This document shows, piece after piece, positions 16,511 to 24,529 of a stretch of 60,764 bases of DNA. How positions within the stretch are numbered: position 1 is the stretch's first letter; each line of letters begins with the position of its first letter. The notes under the pieces are model-generated. The model was not told the origin of the DNA, did not search any database, and saw nothing but the letters and a program-made list of their open reading frames with translations. Source of the DNA: JBCFAY01 sp038562375 (GTDB lineage Bacteria > Bacillota > Clostridia > Christensenellales > CAG-138); contig JBCFAY010000020.1 of assembly GCA_038562375.1 (NCBI GenBank), positions 1 to 60,764 on the forward strand, given 5' to 3'. The position numbers and the translations under genes were made by a program.

Positions 16511-17734
16511 ATGATCCGCATCATTATCGTGGGTATGAGCGGCCAAATGGGGACGAACATCGCCAAGCTTGCTTTGGATCACCCGAACGATTTTTCCGTG
16601 GTCGCCGGCGTGGACAAGTTTCCGCAGAACAACCCCTGGAATATCCCCGTCTACAAGAGCATCTTTGAGGTTGAAACGGAAGCGGACGTCGTGATCGATT
16701 TTTCGCGTCCGGAAGCCGTCGCGGCCGTACTTGCCTATTGTAAGCTCAAGGGAATCCGAGCGGTCATCGGCACGACGGGCCTCTCCGCGGACGAGCGCAG
16801 TCTGATCGAGCAATATTCTTCCTCGATTCCCGTCTTCTTTACCGGGAACATGTCCCTCGGCGTGAACCTCCAGATGGAGCTGACAAAGCGTGCGGCAGCG
16901 ACGCTCGGTGAAGCGTTTGAAGTGGAGATCATCGACAAGCACCACCACCTCAAGGTCGATTCGCCCAGCGGTACGGCCCTGATGCTGGCGGATAACATCA
17001 GCACGCAGTTCCCGACGGACCGCAAGTATGTGTTCGGCCGCTACACGAAGACCGAGCGCCGTAAGCCGAGCGAGATCGGCTTCCACTCCATCCGCGGCGG
17101 CACGATCGTCGGCGAGCATGAAGTGCTGTTCATCGGGCAGGACGAAATCATCGAGGTCAACCATCGCGCGTACTCCAAACAGGTGTTTGCGACCGGCGCG
17201 CTGCGCGCGGCCGCATATCTGATGGATAAGCAGCCCGGCGTTTACGATATGCACAATATCGTCACGGAAAAGAGCGTGCTTTCGCACCTGTACGCCGTCG
17301 AAGACCAGGCCGTCATCACGATCTCCGGCGTGCCGCACGTTCCCGGCGTGCTCAGCGCCGTATTTTCCGCGATCGGTTCAAGATCGATCCTCGTTGATAT
17401 GATCAGCCATATCACGACGCATCAAAAAACCGGGGAGATCAGTTTTTCGATCGCCGCCAAGCAGCTCGACGCCGCGCTGTCGGTGCTCGAGGACCTCAAG
17501 GAAAAGTACCCCGGCATGATCGTCGACGCGATCACCGGCCTTACCAAGCTTACGGTCGAAGGCGCCGGAATGCAGTACTACCACGGGGTTGCCGCACAGA
17601 TTTTCGAAGTGCTGGCCGATTCGGGGATCAACATCATCCTCATCACCACGTCGGAAACCAAGATCGCATACTGTATCGAAAACAGCGAGGTGCATCAGGC
17701 GATCCAGGCGATGTCCGAGAAGCTGAACCTATAG
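16511..17734 (+). CDS. dapB: 4-hydroxy-tetrahydrodipicolinate reductase fused to a tandem ACT regulatory module
   Basis: The 407-aa protein is much longer than ordinary DapB (about 250-270 aa). Residues 1-248 are DapB: the nucleotide-binding GMSGQMG (8-14), GTTG (87-90), GNMSLGVN (112-119), and the catalytic HHHLKVDSPSGTA (144-156), ending in QPGVYDM. Residues ~266-330 (VITISGVPHVPGVLSAVFS...) and ~343-407 (LTKLTVEGAGMQYYHGVAAQ...SETKIAYCIE) match the two ACT domains at the C-terminus of aspartokinases, including the TSETKI segment. The frame is continuous. ATG 16511 is preferred over 16505 because AAAGGA is nine bases away. ACT pairs in aspartokinase bind lysine or threonine, so feedback control of DapB is inferred. 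Confidence 0.92.
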   Translation: MIRIIIVGMSGQMGTNIAKLALDHPNDFSVVAGVDKFPQNNPWNIPVYKSIFEVETEADVVIDFSRPEAVAAVLAYCKLKGIRAVIGTTGLSADERSLIEQYSSSIPVFFTGNMSLGVNLQMELTKRAAATLGEAFEVEIIDKHHHLKVDSPSGTALMLADNISTQFPTDRKYVFGRYTKTERRKPSEIGFHSIRGGTIVGEHEVLFIGQDEIIEVNHRAYSKQVFATGALRAAAYLMDKQPGVYDMHNIVTEKSVLSHLYAVEDQAVITISGVPHVPGVLSAVFSAIGSRSILVDMISHITTHQKTGEISFSIAAKQLDAALSVLEDLKEKYPGMIVDAITGLTKLTVEGAGMQYYHGVAAQIFEVLADSGINIILITTSETKIAYCIENSEVHQAIQAMSEKLNL

Positions 17735-17772
17735 GTACATCCTTTGCCGTTTCACGTGCAATAACCAAAACA

Positions 17773-17797
17773 GGCCATCGCAAACGCGGTGGCTTTT
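17773..17797 (+). terminator. Terminator of the dap operon
   Basis: GCCATCGC (17774-17781), loop AAAC, GCGGTGGC (17786-17793), then TTTT. The stem is 8 bp with one G-T pair. Confidence 0.65.
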
Positions 17798-17896
17798 CAT
17801 CGCTCATCTCATATGACCCATTCCGTTTCCTGCTTGGATCCAAAGCCGCCGAAAGACTGCTTTATGTATGCTTTCTACGTCGAAGCGCAAAATCCC

Positions 17897-17925
17897 TTGT
17901 GTTTTGTATCTTCACCGGATACAAT
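17897..17925 (+). promoter_or_regulatory. Sigma-A promoter of the XRE/S24 regulator
   Basis: TTGTGT (17897-17902), 17 bp and TACAAT (17920-17925), with the ATG 32 bp further on. Confidence 0.65.
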
Positions 17926-17956
17926 AAATGAAAGCCCATGTATCGCGGAGGTTGAT

Positions 17957-18583
17957 ATGAATCGATTAAGGGAATTGCGCAAGCGGCGCAAGATGACGCA
18001 GGAGGCGTTGGGCAAGCTCATCGGGGTGCAAAAAGCCGCTATCTGCAAATATGAAACGGGATTATCCCAGCTTCCGCAGCACATCATCCTCAAGCTGTGC
18101 GATTGCCTGAACGTTACGGCGGATTACCTTTTATGCCGCAACGATGACGCACAGCCGCCGGTCAGGCCCTTCGCCCCGATGTTCCCGCAGAGCGCGAACC
18201 ACACGGCGCTGCTGCCGGTCGTCGGCCGGGTACACGCCGGGCTCCCGATGCTTGCCGAGGAGAATATCTCCGAGTATCTTGGAGTCACGCTCAGCGACGC
18301 GAATCAGGATGAGTTCTTCTTTATGGACGTCGAAGGCGACTGCATGATCGGGGACAATATCCCGCACGGCTCCCGCGTGCTTGTCCACATGCAGCCGAAC
18401 GTGGAAAACAGCCAGATCGCGGTCGTCCGGCTCGGTGACGAAGTGCTGCTGCGCCGCATCAAGCGGATGAACAATCAGCTGATCCTCATCAGCTCGAACC
18501 CGAAATACGAACCGCTGATCGTGAACGGCGGCGACGTGCAGATCATCGGCCGCGTCACCGAAATCCGCATCAATTTGAAATAG
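17957..18583 (+). CDS. XRE-family regulator with a LexA/S24-like C-terminal domain
   Basis: The 208-aa protein has an N-terminal Cro/C1-type helix-turn-helix (LRELRKRRKMTQEALGKLIG ... AICKYETG, about residues 3-60) and a C-terminal S24 fold. In LexA-like autoproteases the nucleophile is Ser in GDSM and the base is a Lys in the EVxxKR segment. Here the matching positions read GDCM and EVLLRR, so Ser is replaced by Cys and Lys apparently by Arg. Classical self-cleavage is therefore doubtful and the domain may serve for oligomerisation or sensing. ATG 17957 follows GGAGG. No prophage genes are nearby; its targets are unknown. Confidence 0.85.
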   Translation: MNRLRELRKRRKMTQEALGKLIGVQKAAICKYETGLSQLPQHIILKLCDCLNVTADYLLCRNDDAQPPVRPFAPMFPQSANHTALLPVVGRVHAGLPMLAEENISEYLGVTLSDANQDEFFFMDVEGDCMIGDNIPHGSRVLVHMQPNVENSQIAVVRLGDEVLLRRIKRMNNQLILISSNPKYEPLIVNGGDVQIIGRVTEIRINLK

Positions 18584-18605
18584 CCCTTATACCGAACGCG
18601 CAACG

Positions 18606-18637
18606 AACGCCATGGCAAAAGAAGCCGCGGCGTTTTT
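18606..18637 (+). terminator. Candidate terminator of the XRE regulator gene
   Basis: AACGCC (18606-18611) pairs with GGCGTT (18629-18634) and a T run follows to about 18637. The stem is short and the loop long (17 nt). Confidence 0.4.
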
Positions 18638-18758
18638 TGTGCAAGCAAGCGCAATGCGCCGACAACAAAGCGCGAAGACCGCGACGCGGCTTCGTCATAA
18701 CGGAATAAAATTAAAACGCCCATCCTCGGAACCCTTAGGCGGGCAGATACCGAGGGTT

Positions 18759-19046
18759 TTAGTTCTTCAGCTTCTGGAGCACATCCTGCATACGCCTACG
18801 CTGTTCCGGCGAGAGCATCTGCCCGAGCCTCCCGGCTACCTCGTCCATATTCCCCGGCGAAATCGCTCCCGCGTACATCTGGCTTTTCAGGATGTTGATC
18901 AGCTCGCTTTCGCTCTTGCCGGAATATTGGTTGATAACATCACCGATATTCTTTGCCGTGTATGGATCGAGGTTCGATGCGATCCTCTCGGCTTCTTCCC
19001 GGCTCATGTTCTGGGAATTTTGCATTCCTTTCAGGCTGCGTTTCAA
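18759..19046 (-). CDS. Small helical protein of unknown function, probably sporulation-expressed
   Basis: A protein of about 95 aa begins at TTG 19046 (GGAGGG nine bases upstream); an ATG at 19025 is also possible but its AAAGGA abuts the start. It contains REEAERIASNLDPYTAKNIG and ends with a charged helix (LSPEQRRRMQDVLQKLKN). No cysteines, membrane segment or known domain are visible. On the minus strand its promoter region has AC-N17-CATAAATTA, an excellent match to sigma-K, back to back with that of the divergent repeat-rich protein. Co-expression late in the mother cell is inferred; the molecular role is unknown. Confidence 0.7.
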   Translation of the reverse strand: MKRSLKGMQNSQNMSREEAERIASNLDPYTAKNIGDVINQYSGKSESELINILKSQMYAGAISPGNMDEVAGRLGQMLSPEQRRRMQDVLQKLKN

Positions 19047-19067
19047 CGGAGCATCCCTCCCTATCCA

Positions 19068-19124
19068 TAATTTATGCAGGATGCTCCTTGGAAGTGCACC
19101 TTGGCGTTTTTTTTGCATACAATG
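19068..19124. promoter_or_regulatory. Back-to-back sigma-K-like promoters with overlapping -35 regions
   Basis: Minus strand: AC (19095-19094), 17 bp, CATAAATTA (19076-19068). Plus strand: AC (19098-19099), 16 bp, CATACAATG (19116-19124). Both AC elements lie in the palindrome GTGCAC at 19094-19099, so the two -35 regions share the same six bases. The plus-strand arrangement GCACCTTG-N11-GCATACAATG parallels the BclA-like gene promoter. Confidence 0.6.
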
Positions 19125-19153
19125 ATGATATACCATTGAAGGAGGTAGGCCAC

Positions 19154-19795
19154 GTGCAAAAAATCGCACCCCATACCCTTCCGCCCAATGCCAAAGGCGA
19201 AGGCACGAGGAAGGTATCGGATAACGCCGCGCAACCAGTGCCTGCTGCGATGCAGCTTGCCCGGCGCATCCGCCGCGAACAGGGCGTTGAACAGGTTCGG
19301 CGATTTCTCATAGCGATGGAGCCGTTTTTAGCTCCCTATGAGCGGATGGCTATCGCGGAGCATATGGGAATACGCTTGCCTCCTTCCCAATCCTCCGGCG
19401 GCAGCCAAACGGGCGGGCAGACTCGCCCAATGAATCAGCCGAACACTTCCGGGTTCTCCCAAGGCAACACGCAGCAAGGGCGCCCACAGCCGCCTTACGG
19501 CGGGCAGATGAACGGCAACTTCATGAACAACGGCCCCATGAACAACGGTCCTATGAACGGCGGTCCTATGAACGGCGGTCCTATGAACGGCGGCCCTATG
19601 AACGGCGGTCCTATGAACGGCGGCCCCATGAACGGCCCTATGAACGGCCCTATGAACGGCCCTATGAATGGGCCTATGAACCCGCAGATGCAGATGCTCA
19701 ATATGCTCGGCCAGATGACCAACTCGACCCAAGCAGGATTTAATCCGATGATGCTGGCGCAGATGATGGGAAACCTTGGAAACTTTCGGCGGTGA
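19154..19795 (+). CDS. Repeat-rich protein with MNGGP tandem repeats, probable spore protein
   Basis: The 213-aa protein starts at GTG 19154 after GGAGGTAGGCCAC. Residues 1-75 are basic and helical (AMQLARRIRREQGVEQVRRF, APYERMAIAEHMG). A Gln/Ser/Gly-rich linker follows, then a low-complexity run of two MNNGP, five MNGGP and four MNGP units. It ends with a Met-rich tail (QMQMLNMLGQMT...MMLAQMMGN). No signal peptide is present. Together with the sigma-K-like promoter, this composition suggests a spore coat or coat-assembly protein. The exact identity is not recognised. A strong hairpin terminator follows. Confidence 0.7.
   Translation: MQKIAPHTLPPNAKGEGTRKVSDNAAQPVPAAMQLARRIRREQGVEQVRRFLIAMEPFLAPYERMAIAEHMGIRLPPSQSSGGSQTGGQTRPMNQPNTSGFSQGNTQQGRPQPPYGGQMNGNFMNNGPMNNGPMNGGPMNGGPMNGGPMNGGPMNGGPMNGPMNGPMNGPMNGPMNPQMQMLNMLGQMTNSTQAGFNPMMLAQMMGNLGNFRR
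19523..19680 (+). repeat. In-frame 15-bp/12-bp coding minisatellite
   Basis: Near-identical 15-bp units (ATGAACGGCGGTCCT and variants) followed by 12-bp units (ATGAACGGCCCT) encode MNGGP and MNGP. High base identity between units suggests recent copy-number change by slippage without frameshift. Confidence 0.9.
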
Positions 19796-19802
19796 GCCGT
19801 AT

Positions 19803-19848
19803 AAAAACAGCCGAACGCCCGACATCGTCGGGCGTTCGGCTGTTTTTA
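19803..19848. terminator. Strong bidirectional terminator
   Basis: A near-perfect palindrome: ACAGCCGAACGCCCGAC, a 3-nt loop, then its complement, flanked by AAAAA and TTTTT. It ends the repeat-protein gene. Confidence 0.92.
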
Positions 19849-20008
19849 TGCGAGTTTCATCGGCATAGCGGGTCGATAACAAAAGCGGTACAATCGATGC
19901 GCGGCCGGCGATGTGCCTGGTTCAGCCGCGTGCAGTTCAAAGGAAATTCAATTTTCTCAAAGGCCGCAAAGCGGCCGCATCGATCAGGATCATCGAAGCA
20001 TTAAGCCT

Positions 20009-21409
20009 TTATCGTCCGCATTGCTTACATTCGGTACAATCCTTCAACTCGGGCTTTTTATCGGAATCAATCGGCGGCGGCCCCTTATGTTTGCGCGCCC
20101 ATCCGATCAGATATACCGCGGTATAAAACGCCACAAGTACACCCCCGGCGATCAGGCCGGCTTCCTGGCCCGGAACAAAAGGCATACCCGCGATGGAGAG
20201 AACCAATACGACCAGAACGATTGCCGACGTGTACGGAAAACCCCAAAGCTGGCATTTGCCGTCCGGCGGGCATCCGTTCTTTTTGCGGAAGCGAATATGC
20301 GTCGCCATGATGACCGCATAGATGAACAGCATCACAAATCCGCCCGAACTGATTAAGAACAGATAGACTCTGGGCAATAGCATTCCGATGCCCAGTCCTA
20401 AAAGCATCGCAATGCCGGAGGCGATGATGCCGCGATACGGAACTTCCTTTTTATCGCGCAAAAATACCGGCGCATATCCCTCGTCCGCGAGGGAGCGCAT
20501 CATGCGCCCGATGCCGAACATCGCGGCGAGCATTGTGGAGAGTATCGCCGTAATCATCACGATGTTCATCGCCGTGGCTGCCCACTCGATCCCTTGAATC
20601 TTCAAGGCAAAAACAAAAGGGCTGACATCCTGCTCGACCCCCGCCGCGGGGATCAGCGGAAGCATAACGCCGATGGAGAGCACGTACAGGCCGACGATGC
20701 TGAACACCGTATTTCGGATCGCCTTGGGAATCGTGCGCTTGGGATTCCTCGCCTCACATGCGGCAAGGCCGATGATTTCAAATCCCGCATATGCGAACAT
20801 AATGATCAGCATGCTTCCGGCGATGCCTTCCAGTCCTCCGGCAGCCGTCGGCGCGGCGCTCTGCTGCGCCGCAGGCAATTGCACGCCGTTTGTGAGCTTG
20901 CCCGCGATGAGCACCGCCGCCAGGACGATAAAAAGTACCAGCGCCAATATTTTAACCCCGGCGAGGTACCCTTCCAGCTTACTGAGCTTATCCGCGCCAA
21001 GGAGATTGAGAAGCGTCACCCCGGCGATGATCAGGCCTCCGACCAATGCGATCTGAACGTTCGGGATCCATTCGCGCAATAAGATCGCAACCGCCGTCGC
21101 CTCGCTGGACATCGCGAGCACCATGCCCGTCCAATAAACCCAGCCCACCACGAATCCCGCGCCACGGCCGAACGCTTCCGCCGCGAATACGCGGAAAGAA
21201 CCGGAACCCGGATTGGCCACCGTCATCTCGGACAAGGCAAACAATATGCAGTACACGAGCGCCCCGCCGATCACATATGCGATTAAAGCGCCCGGACCGG
21301 CTGCGTTTACGGCGATCGAAGATCCCAGGAAGAAGGAACCGCCGATAATTGTTCCGAGCGCCATCATCGTCAGCCGCCACGCCGATAGTCCGCTTTCTCT
21401 TCGTTTCAT
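20009..21409 (-). CDS. APC-superfamily amino acid permease
   Basis: A protein of about 466 aa with some twelve hydrophobic membrane segments. The N-terminus MMALGTIIGGSFFLGSSIAVNAAGPGALIAY is the unwound TM1 substrate-binding signature (GTIIGG, GPG) of amino acid permeases of the APC/AAT group, and AYAGFEIIGLAACEARNPKRTIPKAI is the matching TM6/loop segment. The cytoplasmic tail has an unusual DCTECKQCGR ending. The chosen ATG at 21409 has CGGAGA nine bases upstream; one six codons further up is less well placed. Substrate specificity (proline, aromatic or other amino acid) cannot be read from the sequence. Confidence 0.9.
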   Translation of the reverse strand: MKRRESGLSAWRLTMMALGTIIGGSFFLGSSIAVNAAGPGALIAYVIGGALVYCILFALSEMTVANPGSGSFRVFAAEAFGRGAGFVVGWVYWTGMVLAMSSEATAVAILLREWIPNVQIALVGGLIIAGVTLLNLLGADKLSKLEGYLAGVKILALVLFIVLAAVLIAGKLTNGVQLPAAQQSAAPTAAGGLEGIAGSMLIIMFAYAGFEIIGLAACEARNPKRTIPKAIRNTVFSIVGLYVLSIGVMLPLIPAAGVEQDVSPFVFALKIQGIEWAATAMNIVMITAILSTMLAAMFGIGRMMRSLADEGYAPVFLRDKKEVPYRGIIASGIAMLLGLGIGMLLPRVYLFLISSGGFVMLFIYAVIMATHIRFRKKNGCPPDGKCQLWGFPYTSAIVLVVLVLSIAGMPFVPGQEAGLIAGGVLVAFYTAVYLIGWARKHKGPPPIDSDKKPELKDCTECKQCGR

Positions 21410-21575
21410 GCAAGTATTTCTCCGCATCAGTTTCTTGGCCTATTGTTCCACGGAGGCGCCGGAAGCATCCTATGAGGAAAAAACGCATGAAAATATGTGT
21501 ATGCCCGGGCTTGGATTCGCCCCATTTTAGAAATCCATCCGGATTTCCGCTTCGACGGGTCCTGCTGCGCATAGC

Positions 21576-21627
21576 AAAAAAATCCCCCGCTTTCGGGAAG
21601 CTTTTAAGCTGGCCGAAAACGGAGGAT
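21576..21627 (-). terminator. Terminator downstream of the flavoprotein gene
   Basis: On the minus strand ATCCTCCGTTTTCGG (21627-21613) pairs imperfectly with CCGAAAGCGGGGGAT (21596-21582), followed by seven T residues. Confidence 0.8.
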
Positions 21628-21674
21628 CACCCGTCATATCATAATGGATCGTCTATGCAAAGAGCATGTTCTGT

Positions 21675-22406
21675 TTACAGATCGGTGTCGGGCTTGCTCC
21701 TGTTAAAGAATGCGGAGCGATACCAATCCATATCTTCCTGATCGCGGAAGCCCGCAAGATGGCATAGATCCAATTGCGGGTACGCTTCAGCGCCGGCCTT
21801 GAGCAGCTTTGAAACGGTAACGGCGCGCCGAACCGCTACGGCGACGGTCTTCATCCCGACCAAATCCTTTTCCGCGCCGGCGGCGAGACCGTCGTTGGAC
21901 CAAATCGAGCCGCCGTTATACGTATAGACGCCGCCGCCGGCGATGCACATGCCCTCCGTGATGAAAAACCTGTTGAGCGCGTCGAGCGTCGTCTCTTCCC
22001 CGCCGTTTCGGGCGCCGCCTACCGCGATACCGACGCCGACCTTCGTCGCCCAGTGGCCGGTAGAGCAGGCTTTCCCCAGCGGGCGCAGGCGATTCATAAA
22101 CGCGTGGACCTGCGCGGCCGGCGCCATTTGATACACCGGGGTCGCGAGAACGAGAACGTCGATCTCCGGCAGGCGCTCATAAAAAAATTTCATATCGTCA
22201 TCGAACCTGGGGCAACAGACCCGCTCGGCCGACAGGCAGCGATTGCAATGGGTGCAGGGATGGATTTCCATTTTACGCAGTTCAACGAATTCGGTTTCAA
22301 CATCCGCAAGCTCCTGCGCATATTCAAGCGCACGCTTGAGCGTATATGCCGTCGCGGCCTTGCGGGGGCTTCCATGTACCCCAAGTACCTTGATTTTAGA
22401 TGACAT
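21675..22406 (-). CDS. NADPH-dependent FMN reductase / iron-sulfur flavoprotein family
   Basis: The 243-aa flavodoxin-fold protein starts KIKVLGVHGSPRKAATAYTLKRAL, the phosphate-binding loop for FMN. It contains a cysteine cluster CTHCNRCLSAERVCC that resembles the Fe-S motif of clostridial iron-sulfur flavoproteins. LATPVYQMAPAAQVHAFMNRL and VGIAVGGARNGGEETTLD are further family segments. ATG 22406 follows AGGGAGAAAGACG. It opens a group of redox genes on the minus strand and probably passes electrons from reduced carriers to oxidised or xenobiotic acceptors. Whether a cluster is actually bound is an inference from the cysteine spacing. Confidence 0.85.
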   Translation of the reverse strand: MSSKIKVLGVHGSPRKAATAYTLKRALEYAQELADVETEFVELRKMEIHPCTHCNRCLSAERVCCPRFDDDMKFFYERLPEIDVLVLATPVYQMAPAAQVHAFMNRLRPLGKACSTGHWATKVGVGIAVGGARNGGEETTLDALNRFFITEGMCIAGGGVYTYNGGSIWSNDGLAAGAEKDLVGMKTVAVAVRRAVTVSKLLKAGAEAYPQLDLCHLAGFRDQEDMDWYRSAFFNRSKPDTDL

Positions 22407-22592
22407 CGTCTTTCTCCCTTGTGAATTAAGCTTGAATCAAAACCGGATCAAAACGCTCCGATGCGGTAAAACTTCCGCAATAACGTCGCGTTTAAGCGCG
22501 GCGGCTACATCGCGATCCGTTGCTGTTTTGAAAAGAGCGAGAACTGCGCGTCTATGCAGTACTTGCCCGATCCTATCAAAATTTGGGAGCGC

Positions 22593-23129
22593 TCAGCGCA
22601 CGCAGCGGAGAATCTCGTCGAGCGGCTTGCGCACTTTGGGACGAACGGTCTCGTCGTCCGGATAGCCGACAGACACGAGCGCGGCGATCCGCTTGTCGTT
22701 CGGAATGTTCAGGAGCTCGCGAAGCATCGGCCGATCGAACATGCCGATGATGCAGGTGCCAAGGCCCAGCGATTCCGCTTCCAGGCAAAGGTAGACTGTG
22801 GCGGCGCCGAGATCGCCCTTCGCGAAATACTGGTTGTCGAGCATGGCGCGCAGCCGCGGCATGAGCAGCGCATATTCCTCGACGACGACAAAAAAAGCCT
22901 TCGCTGTATCGATCGTTGCATTGCTGCCCAGCACCATCGTGCTCTTTGCGATCTGCTCGACGATCTCCGGCTTTTCGACCACGATAAAGCTCCACGGCTG
23001 GCTGTTGCAGGCCGAAGGCGCGAGGCGCGCGGCTTCGACGCATTTCACCAGATCCTCGTGCTTCACCGGCTTGTCTGAAAACTTCCTGCAGCTCTGACGA
23101 CGAACGCAAAGATCCATAAAGTCGCTCAT
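22593..23129 (-). CDS. Nitroreductase family protein
   Basis: The 178-aa FMN-dependent nitroreductase-fold protein begins FMDLCVRRQSCRKFSDKPV, the FMN-phosphate-binding RxSxRxF motif. It continues with AARLAPSACNSQPWSFIVVE and the C-terminal GYPDDETVRPKVRKPLDEILRCV. Such enzymes reduce nitro compounds, quinones or flavins with NAD(P)H and usually work as dimers in the cytoplasm. AGGAGG precedes ATG 23129. It lies between the flavoprotein and the desulfoferrodoxin genes, on the same strand but with gaps of 190-280 bp, so it may have its own promoter. Confidence 0.9.
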   Translation of the reverse strand: MSDFMDLCVRRQSCRKFSDKPVKHEDLVKCVEAARLAPSACNSQPWSFIVVEKPEIVEQIAKSTMVLGSNATIDTAKAFFVVVEEYALLMPRLRAMLDNQYFAKGDLGAATVYLCLEAESLGLGTCIIGMFDRPMLRELLNIPNDKRIAALVSVGYPDDETVRPKVRKPLDEILRCVR

Positions 23130-23360
23130 GATTGGTTCCTCCTATCGAATGTACAAGCTATACCCTTTCATAGTATTATTCCGAGAGCAAGCGGAAAAAG
23201 GTAAAACCGCTGGAAGTATTATAGCGCATCCCCGCTCAAAACAAAAGCTCCATTCACAATTGTGTTGAACATGGTACATTGGTCAAGCGGGATTTGCGCT
23301 CTTTTCCCATCCGAATCCGCCACGCTTAGAAAGCGCAGCTTTCCGGGATGAAACGCGCCC

Positions 23361-23393
23361 AAAAAGCGGGCCGCCCGTTTGAGGGCGGCCCGC
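23361..23393 (-). terminator. Terminator of desulfoferrodoxin gene
   Basis: Perfect 11-bp stem GCGGGCCGCCC/GGGCGGCCCGC with a 6-nt loop; on the minus strand it is followed by TTTTT. Confidence 0.92.
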
Positions 23394-23410
23394 TGTGGTA
23401 ATGCTATGCG

Positions 23411-23791
23411 TTACAAAACCGTCTTCCACAGGCCGTGCAGATTGCAGTATTCAAATACCGCAATGAGCTTGTCGTCCTTCAACTTGAAGCTGGCTTCCGG
23501 CGCGTCGTCGACGGCAAGGCATTTGCGCTGGCCGCCGTGCTCCGTCTGCAGATAGATCCACTCGATGTGATGCTCCGGGATCATCGGATGCGGGACGGAC
23601 CCGACCTTTACCGTTACGGTATCCCCGTCGATCGAAACGACCGGAACGTGTTTTTCCTTGCTCGCGTCGACGGTGTTCGCTTCCAAACGCGACATTTCCT
23701 CGCCGCAGCAACTGATAGGCTGCCCGGAACTCCGGATGACCCCCACGATATTCCCGCAATGCTTGCAGATTAAGAATTCCTGATCACACAT
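23411..23791 (-). CDS. dfx: Desulfoferrodoxin (two-iron superoxide reductase)
   Basis: The 126-aa protein reduces superoxide to hydrogen peroxide without making oxygen, a defence typical of anaerobes. The N-terminal desulforedoxin domain has CKHCG and the adjacent-cysteine SCCGEEM, ligands of a rubredoxin-like Fe(Cys)4 centre. The catalytic Fe(His)4Cys centre is supplied by EKHVP, PHPMIPEHHIEWI and the C-terminal CNLHGLW. Length is normal. It lies 18 bp downstream of the peroxiredoxin gene on the same strand, so superoxide reduction and peroxide removal are likely co-transcribed from the Crp/Fnr-type promoter ahead of the peroxiredoxin. Confidence 0.96.
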   Translation of the reverse strand: MCDQEFLICKHCGNIVGVIRSSGQPISCCGEEMSRLEANTVDASKEKHVPVVSIDGDTVTVKVGSVPHPMIPEHHIEWIYLQTEHGGQRKCLAVDDAPEASFKLKDDKLIAVFEYCNLHGLWKTVL

Positions 23792-23809
23792 GCCGATAAC
23801 CCCCTGATG

Positions 23810-24484
23810 TTATTTTTTTTCTCTTTTGAAACACATAAACCAGTCAAGACAATATTGGTTCTCATCCTTGCTTTGCATCCGTTCCTTAGCGGTTCCGCAG
23901 GAGCCGGCGGTCGGGATGATCACGTCGTCGCCGGGCCTCCAGTCGGCAGGGGTCGCAACGCCGTCCCGATCCGCCTTTTGAAGCGCGAGTATCAACCGTT
24001 TAATCTCATCGAAATTGCGGCCCGTCGAAAGCGGATAATAGAGGATCGTGCGGATCTTTCCATTCGGATCGATGATGAATACCGCGCGCACGGCCTGCGT
24101 GTTGGACTGACCGGGCTGGATCATGCCGTACATCTTGGCGACTTCCATGCGGATATCCTCTATCAGAGGGAACTTTACCTCGACGTTCTTCTTGCCGTTC
24201 CATTCAAGCTCCTGGATCTTGCGCAACCACGCGATGTGCGCATACAGCGAATCCACGGATAGACCCACCAGCTCAGTATTGAGGGCCTTGAATTCATCCG
24301 CCATCGACGCGAACGTCATAAACTCGGTGGTGCATACCGGGGTGAAATCCGCCGGATGCGAGAAGAGAATCACCCATTTCCCTTTATAGTCATCAGGGAA
24401 GTGAATTTCTCCCTGCGTCGTCACGGCGGTAAAACTCGGCGCAAGTTCCCCGATAAGCGGCATTTTATTAAACGTCTGCTCCAT
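23810..24484 (-). CDS. 1-Cys/Prx6-type peroxiredoxin
   Basis: The 224-aa peroxiredoxin contains the peroxidatic cysteine in HPADFTPVCTTEF (residue about 50) and the Prx6-type C-terminal extension. The tail carries two more cysteines (GSCGTA and QYCLDW, with a further Cys in WFMCF), as in archaeal-type Prx6 enzymes that use C-terminal cysteines for resolution. It detoxifies peroxide formed by the neighbouring superoxide reductase. AGGAGG precedes ATG 24484. The upstream region has a TGTGA-type palindrome placed 21 nt before a TAGACT -10 hexamer, so regulation by the adjacent Crp/Fnr protein is likely. Confidence 0.95.
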   Translation of the reverse strand: MEQTFNKMPLIGELAPSFTAVTTQGEIHFPDDYKGKWVILFSHPADFTPVCTTEFMTFASMADEFKALNTELVGLSVDSLYAHIAWLRKIQELEWNGKKNVEVKFPLIEDIRMEVAKMYGMIQPGQSNTQAVRAVFIIDPNGKIRTILYYPLSTGRNFDEIKRLILALQKADRDGVATPADWRPGDDVIIPTAGSCGTAKERMQSKDENQYCLDWFMCFKREKK

Positions 24485-24529
24485 GTCATTGTCCTCCTCA
24501 TACGAATTTTGGCGTCAGCCAATGGTTAA

